DNA of 8,928 bases. It comes from DATKHR01 sp035510155 (GTDB lineage: Bacteria; Acidobacteriota; Vicinamibacteria; Vicinamibacterales; CAVVIG01). The notes beneath the pieces are model-generated. The model searched no databases. It was not told the origin of the DNA and saw nothing but the letters and a program-made list of their open reading frames with translations. Within the stretch, counting starts at the first letter, position 1. The number at the start of each line of letters is the position of its first letter. This document shows positions 5,220-8,928 of the stretch, one piece after another. A program made the translations under genes and the position numbers. The DNA lies in NCBI GenBank assembly GCA_035510155.1, contig DATKHR010000407.1, positions 1-8,928 of the forward strand. Direction: 5' to 3'.

Positions 5220-7668
5220 AGAGGTGCGACGCCAACGCCTCGTGCATCCGTTTGCCTGCCTCGAGTGACGTCAGCACGATATCCGCGGTCACCGGCGCGC
5301 GTCGAAAGACCTCGTCGCCCACCGCGTTGGCAATTGCGTTCAAGACCGAGCCATATCCCGCGCCGACCGGCGGCTCACCCACCCCGCGCGCACCCGTCGG
5401 TGTCTCCGGATCCGCCATGCCGAGCGCCACTGTACGCATGGTCGGCGGAATGTCGAGCATCGTGAGCGGCTTGTTCTGATAGAAGCGCTTGGCCAGCGGC
5501 ACACCGTAGTGCTGGTCGTAGACCCATTTCTGCTGAAGCGCGTGGCCTACACCGAGGTTGATGCCGCCAAGAATTTGACCGTGCAGGCTGCGCGGGTTGA
5601 TGACAGTGCCGACGTCAGCGACGGCGAGGTAGTCGACCAGCGTGGCCTTGCCGGTCTCGATGTCGACCTCGACTTCGGCGAAGCCGACGACGAACGAGAA
5701 GGTCTCGCCGTCGCGCACGTAGGTGTCCCGGGCCACGCCCATCAGGCCCTGGCCGGCAAGCGCCGTGGCCGACGCCTTCGTCACGGCGTGAATGTCCTCG
5801 GGCAGCTGGTGGCCGTCGAACCTGCCCCCAAGCTCGATGGCGCGCTTCGCCGCCTGTGCGTAAGAGAGGCCACGCGCGGGATTGTCGCGGCGGAAGACGC
5901 GCTCGCCGCCAAGCGTGTAATCGCGTGGAGATCCGCCGAGATCTCTCGCTGCGATCTCCTGCAGCTTCAACCGCGCATCGGTCGCGCCAGCCAGATTCGC
6001 GCGCGTCATCGCGTGCGTCGTCTGACTGCCGACCGACATGCAGCTCCACGGGACGTTCTTCGCCGTGCTGCCCCAGATAACCTCCACTTTGCCCCACGGC
6101 ATGGCCAACGCATCGGCCGCGACGCGCGCAAGATCGATGCACGAGTGGGTGCCCAGGTTGCCGACGCCCGATTGCACGTACAGCCGGCCGTCCGGTCGAA
6201 TCGTCATCAGCCCGTCGTACCCGATCGACCCGGCGCCGTGCGGTCCAACCGCGACGCCTATACCGCGAACCTTGGAACCCACCGGCTTTCCCGCGCGCGC
6301 CTTCCGCGCGTCCCATTCGAACATCTCGGCACCACGATCGAGGGCATTCTGGACGAACGCGCTCGTCGTGTGCGCGCGTCCGCCGTTCGGCCGCGCCGGG
6401 CCATAGAGTGCCTTGCCTTCCGGAGCATTGATCCGCCGGATCACCACCTGATCGAGACCGAGCTTGTTCGCGGCCTTGGTCACCACCGGCTCCATGATGG
6501 CGTTGGCTTGCATCGGGCCGGGCGATCGCTGCTGCGAGCGCGGAGGCGTGTTGGTGAGGACGGCCAGCGCCCGCCAGCGCATCGCAGGCGGTTGCCAGAT
6601 GAGCGATGCCGCGTTGCCTGCAGACCGATGGTCGCCCATCGGGCCGTACGGGCCGTTGTCCTCGACGATGAAGAGATCGAGGGCAGTGATACGGCCGTTT
6701 GCGGCAAATCCGACTCGCGCACGGCCGATCATGCCGGTGCGAGCACGGCCGATATAGTGCTCCTCCTCCCGGCTAATGCGCATCATCACGGGCGCGCCCG
6801 CCTTCTTCGAGAGCAGCGCCGGAATCGCCATCGACACCGCGCCGCCGCCCTTGCTGCCGAACCCGCCGCCCGTGTATTCGCTGATGAGCACAACGTCCGC
6901 CGGTTTGATCCCGACCCAGGCCGCGACCGGGTCGACCGTGCGGATGAGACTCTGCGTCGAGGCATGCAGGTACAGCTTGCCCCCCTGCCAATAGGCCATC
7001 GCGCTGCGCGTCTCCATCGGCTGATGTCCGGTCGACTGCACGACGAACGTCTCGTCGACGATGAGCGCGGCAGACTGAAGTCCGGCCTCGAGATCGCCGT
7101 ACGACCATTCGTCAGTCGCCCGGCCCATCGGGAGTGCGCCTTCGGGGGCGCCGGCGAAATCGGCGTCCGTCCACTTGAGCGTCCCCACCTTCGGTCGTGC
7201 GGGCTGCGCGGGCGAGCCAGATTGGGGCGGGGGCGTGATCCAGACGTTCCCGTCCAAGCGGGCGTTCGGGCTCGACGGGCGCAGGCTCTCGATCGCGTCG
7301 ACGACGAAGGGCAACGGCTCGAGGTCGAGCGCGATGCGCTCAATCGCTTCGGCCGCCGTCAGCTCGTCAATGGCCGCGACGGCCAGGATGGGCTCGCCCT
7401 GATAGAGCGGTTCGTTGGTCAGAGCGCGCTCGCCCCCGCGCAGGTCCGGGAGATCGTCAGCCGTGATGATCGCTCGGACGCCTGGCATCGCCTGCGCAGC
7501 GGACGTATCTATGCGCCGCACCCGCGCGTGAGGCATCGGGCTGAGCAGGAGCTTCGTGAACAGCATGCCCTCGGCACGAAAGTCCTCGGCGTACTTTGCA
7601 CGGCCGGTGACCTTGGCCATGAGATCCGGCGTCGTGTAGTCGTGCCCGGTGAGTGGCTGATCGGCCAT
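5218..7668 (-). CDS. Xanthine dehydrogenase/aldehyde oxidase-family molybdopterin-binding subunit
   Basis: This 816-residue large subunit of a molybdenum hydroxylase inserts a water-derived oxygen into a heterocycle, aldehyde or similar substrate. Residues ~10-130 are the a/b hammerhead domain (DLMAKVTGRAKYAEDF; LLLSPMPHARV; ITADDLPD). A Pro-rich insert follows at ~146-180. The Mo-cofactor domain begins near 200, with GHQPMETRSA, the cofactor loop GGGFGSKGG around F270, and R381 in QRSPGPMQANAIME. The catalytic base is E765 in GARGVGEPPVGAG. All key motifs are intact, so it should be active if assembled. There is no Tat signal, so a cytoplasmic site is likely. These enzymes normally need a 2Fe-2S subunit and usually a FAD subunit; neither is adjacent. 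The ATG at 7668 is chosen; a GTG 7 codons upstream (7689) is the only other nearby start, and neither has a Shine-Dalgarno. The substrate is unknown. The frame stays open upstream to 8139, but that part is antisense to the MFS gene. Confidence 0.9.
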   Translation of the reverse strand: MADQPLTGHDYTTPDLMAKVTGRAKYAEDFRAEGMLFTKLLLSPMPHARVRRIDTSAAQAMPGVRAIITADDLPDLRGGERALTNEPLYQGEPILAVAAIDELTAAEAIERIALDLEPLPFVVDAIESLRPSSPNARLDGNVWITPPPQSGSPAQPARPKVGTLKWTDADFAGAPEGALPMGRATDEWSYGDLEAGLQSAALIVDETFVVQSTGHQPMETRSAMAYWQGGKLYLHASTQSLIRTVDPVAAWVGIKPADVVLISEYTGGGFGSKGGGAVSMAIPALLSKKAGAPVMMRISREEEHYIGRARTGMIGRARVGFAANGRITALDLFIVEDNGPYGPMGDHRSAGNAASLIWQPPAMRWRALAVLTNTPPRSQQRSPGPMQANAIMEPVVTKAANKLGLDQVVIRRINAPEGKALYGPARPNGGRAHTTSAFVQNALDRGAEMFEWDARKARAGKPVGSKVRGIGVAVGPHGAGSIGYDGLMTIRPDGRLYVQSGVGNLGTHSCIDLARVAADALAMPWGKVEVIWGSTAKNVPWSCMSVGSQTTHAMTRANLAGATDARLKLQEIAARDLGGSPRDYTLGGERVFRRDNPARGLSYAQAAKRAIELGGRFDGHQLPEDIHAVTKASATALAGQGLMGVARDTYVRDGETFSFVVGFAEVEVDIETGKATLVDYLAVADVGTVINPRSLHGQILGGINLGVGHALQQKWVYDQHYGVPLAKRFYQNKPLTMLDIPPTMRTVALGMADPETPTGARGVGEPPVGAGYGSVLNAIANAVGDEVFRRAPVTADIVLTSLEAGKRMHEALASHL

Positions 7669-7675
7669 GCGGAAG

Positions 7676-7705
7676 ATTATCAGGTACACTCCGGCGCCGT
7701 GTCGC
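7676..7705 (-). promoter_or_regulatory. Candidate promoter of the Mo-enzyme gene giving a leaderless mRNA
   Basis: On the minus strand GATAAT (7681-7676, 5 of 6 to TATAAT) is preceded after 18 bases by GCGACA (7705-7700, 4 of 6 to TTGACA). Only 7 bases separate the -10 from the ATG at 7668, so transcription would begin at or next to the start codon. No Shine-Dalgarno is present, in keeping with a leaderless transcript. The -35 overlaps the GTG of the divergent MFS gene. Confidence 0.4.
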
Positions 7706-8901
7706 CAATAAAACAGCTCTTCTGGCTGTCGCTGGCGATGTTGCTCGGCATGACGCTCTGGTTCTCGGCCACTGCGGCCAACGGGCAAATCGCGCGTGAA
7801 TTCACGCTCACCTCGGGCCAAACGGCCTGGGTGACAATGGCGGTTCAGGCCGGTTTCGTCGCGGGCACGCTGGTCTCGGCGATCCTCAACCTGCCCGATC
7901 TGCTGAGCGCGCGGCGGCTCTTTCAGGTCGGCTGCCTCATCGGCGCCGGCGCGAACGCAGCGCTGGTCCTGAGCAGCCGGGCGGAATCCATCATCGTCCT
8001 GCGTCTGGTGACCGGCGCGGCCCTCGCCTGGGTGTATCCGCCTGGCATGAAGGTCGCCGCAGGGTGGTACGAGCGACGCCGCGGCGCCGCGCTCGGTGTG
8101 CTCATCGGCGCGCTGACCGTCGGCTCTGCCTTTCCTCATCTATTGGCGGCCTGGTCGGCGGCCATCCCCTGGCGTGTGCTGATGCTGATCGCCTCGAGCC
8201 TCGCCGTCATCGGCGGTTCAATCGTCGTCACTCTTGTCGGAGACGGCCCCTACGTGACGAGCGCCGCGCGCTTCGACCCGTCCGCGGCGGGCCGCATCTT
8301 CAGAGATCGCGAGACGAGGCTTGCGACCATTGGCTATCTCGGCCACATGTGGGAGCTCTATGCGATGTGGACGTGGATCGCGGCGTTCGCGTCGGCGAGC
8401 CTTGGGATCGGTGTTGGCGCAGCTCCGGCTTCGCCTCGCGGATCGGCGGTGGCGTTTGCGGCGATTGCGAGCGGAGCCGTGGGATCAGCCGCGGCCGGGC
8501 TGTTCGCCGATCAAATCGGCAAGGCACGCGTGGCGGCGTGGGCGCTTGTCACGAGCGCCGCGTGTTGCGCGGCTGCCGGGTTCGTTTTCCGCGCGCCCCC
8601 GCTCGTGCTTTTCCTGTTCGCCGGAATCTGGGGCGTCGCCGTGGTGGCTGACTCGGCGCAGCTCTCGGCGCTGGTGGCCGAATACAGCTCGCGGAACCAC
8701 GTTGGCACGGCCCTGACGATTCAGACGTGCTCGGGGTTCCTGCTGACAATGGCCTCGATACGGCTCGTGCCGGTCGTTGCCGGCGCGATTGGGTGGCAAT
8801 GGGTGTTTCTCTGTCTTGCGCCGGGACCGATCATCGGCGCGCTCGGCGTGGCGAGATTGCGGAGTGCGCATGGTCCAGGTTCCCGCTTGCCAGACGGCTG
8901 A
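7699..8901 (+). CDS. MFS transporter, divergent from the Mo enzyme
   Basis: This 400-residue inner-membrane protein has about 12 hydrophobic segments in two six-helix halves, separated by a polar loop near 181-210. Helix 1 holds MTLWFSATA (18-26), an opening found in many MFS anion/organic-acid permeases. The loop after helix 2 has a degenerate motif A (LPDLLSARRLF, 65-75), R102-LVTGA is in helix 4, and GHMWELYAMWTW (215-226) opens the second half. The classical antiporter motif C is not seen, which argues against a drug exporter of the DHA1 type and favours a permease; direction and substrate are not deducible. The GTG at 7699 is chosen because it gives a short polar N-terminus (SPIKQ) before helix 1; ATG 7738 would cut into that helix. 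No Shine-Dalgarno is visible. The frame is open far upstream to 5509, but that part is antisense to the Mo-enzyme gene. The last 27 bases after the stop show a five-T run without a real stem. Confidence 0.85.
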   Translation: MSPIKQLFWLSLAMLLGMTLWFSATAANGQIAREFTLTSGQTAWVTMAVQAGFVAGTLVSAILNLPDLLSARRLFQVGCLIGAGANAALVLSSRAESIIVLRLVTGAALAWVYPPGMKVAAGWYERRRGAALGVLIGALTVGSAFPHLLAAWSAAIPWRVLMLIASSLAVIGGSIVVTLVGDGPYVTSAARFDPSAAGRIFRDRETRLATIGYLGHMWELYAMWTWIAAFASASLGIGVGAAPASPRGSAVAFAAIASGAVGSAAAGLFADQIGKARVAAWALVTSAACCAAAGFVFRAPPLVLFLFAGIWGVAVVADSAQLSALVAEYSSRNHVGTALTIQTCSGFLLTMASIRLVPVVAGAIGWQWVFLCLAPGPIIGALGVARLRSAHGPGSRLPDG

Positions 8902-8928
8902 ACTTCAGGTAAGGTTTTTGCCGACAGA

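Noticed and set aside
5509..7698. Very long plus-strand open frame running into the MFS gene (1130 codons in total)
   Set aside because: Its first two thirds are antisense to the Mo-enzyme gene, rich in Arg/Ala/Asp/Val without domain character; an effect of high GC at third positions. Only the part from 7699 is a recognisable protein.
7669..8139. Upstream extension of the Mo-enzyme frame (157 codons)
   Set aside because: Antisense to the MFS coding sequence and without secretory or family sequence; the family N-terminus begins at the ATG at 7668.
8889..8928. Possible terminator after the last MFS gene (CTGAACTTCAG and a five-T run)
   Set aside because: The stem would be only 3-5 bp with an impossible or tiny loop and lies several bases away from the T-run.

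Overview
The window is high-GC bacterial DNA (roughly 60-65% by eye) carrying six genes and the start of a small operon that leaves the left edge. Protein style suggests Acidobacteriota, perhaps Vicinamibacteria: a lipoprotein with FN3-like repeats ending in an unusual C-terminal module, a beta-barrel outer-membrane protein, a stand-alone molybdenum-hydroxylase large subunit, and a CopG-like small protein. The organism call is inference from recalled family style, not from a marker gene. No RNA genes, insertion sequences, CRISPR array or origin were seen.

Layout, left to right. (1) On the minus strand, a secreted lipoprotein (365-1450) is followed after 10 bases by the first 118 codons of an outer-membrane beta-barrel protein that runs off the left edge (1-354); the two look co-transcribed. 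(2) A 360-base non-coding stretch (1451-1810) holds a leader hairpin for the lipoprotein gene and a good sigma70-like promoter for the next gene. (3) A short ribbon-helix-helix protein (1811-2116, plus) converges on a DHA1-type MFS drug exporter (2148-3323, minus), with a hairpin between the stops. (4) The exporter is divergent from a secreted gamma-glutamyltranspeptidase-fold enzyme (3382-5196, plus). (5) That gene converges on a molybdopterin-binding xanthine dehydrogenase/aldehyde oxidase-family large subunit (5218-7668, minus), with a weak terminator in the 21-base gap. (6) The Mo enzyme is divergent from a second MFS transporter (7699-8901, plus) across only 30 bases.

The likeliest functional pairings are the lipoprotein with the barrel protein (envelope), and the Mo enzyme with the second MFS transporter (uptake or export of a substrate or product). 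The exporter and the GGT-like enzyme share a divergent promoter region but have no obvious metabolic link. The window looks like a normal chromosomal region. The most unusual points are the Mo subunit without electron-transfer partners, the GGT-like enzyme lacking the usual substrate-binding arginine, and apparently leaderless starts at the divergent pairs.
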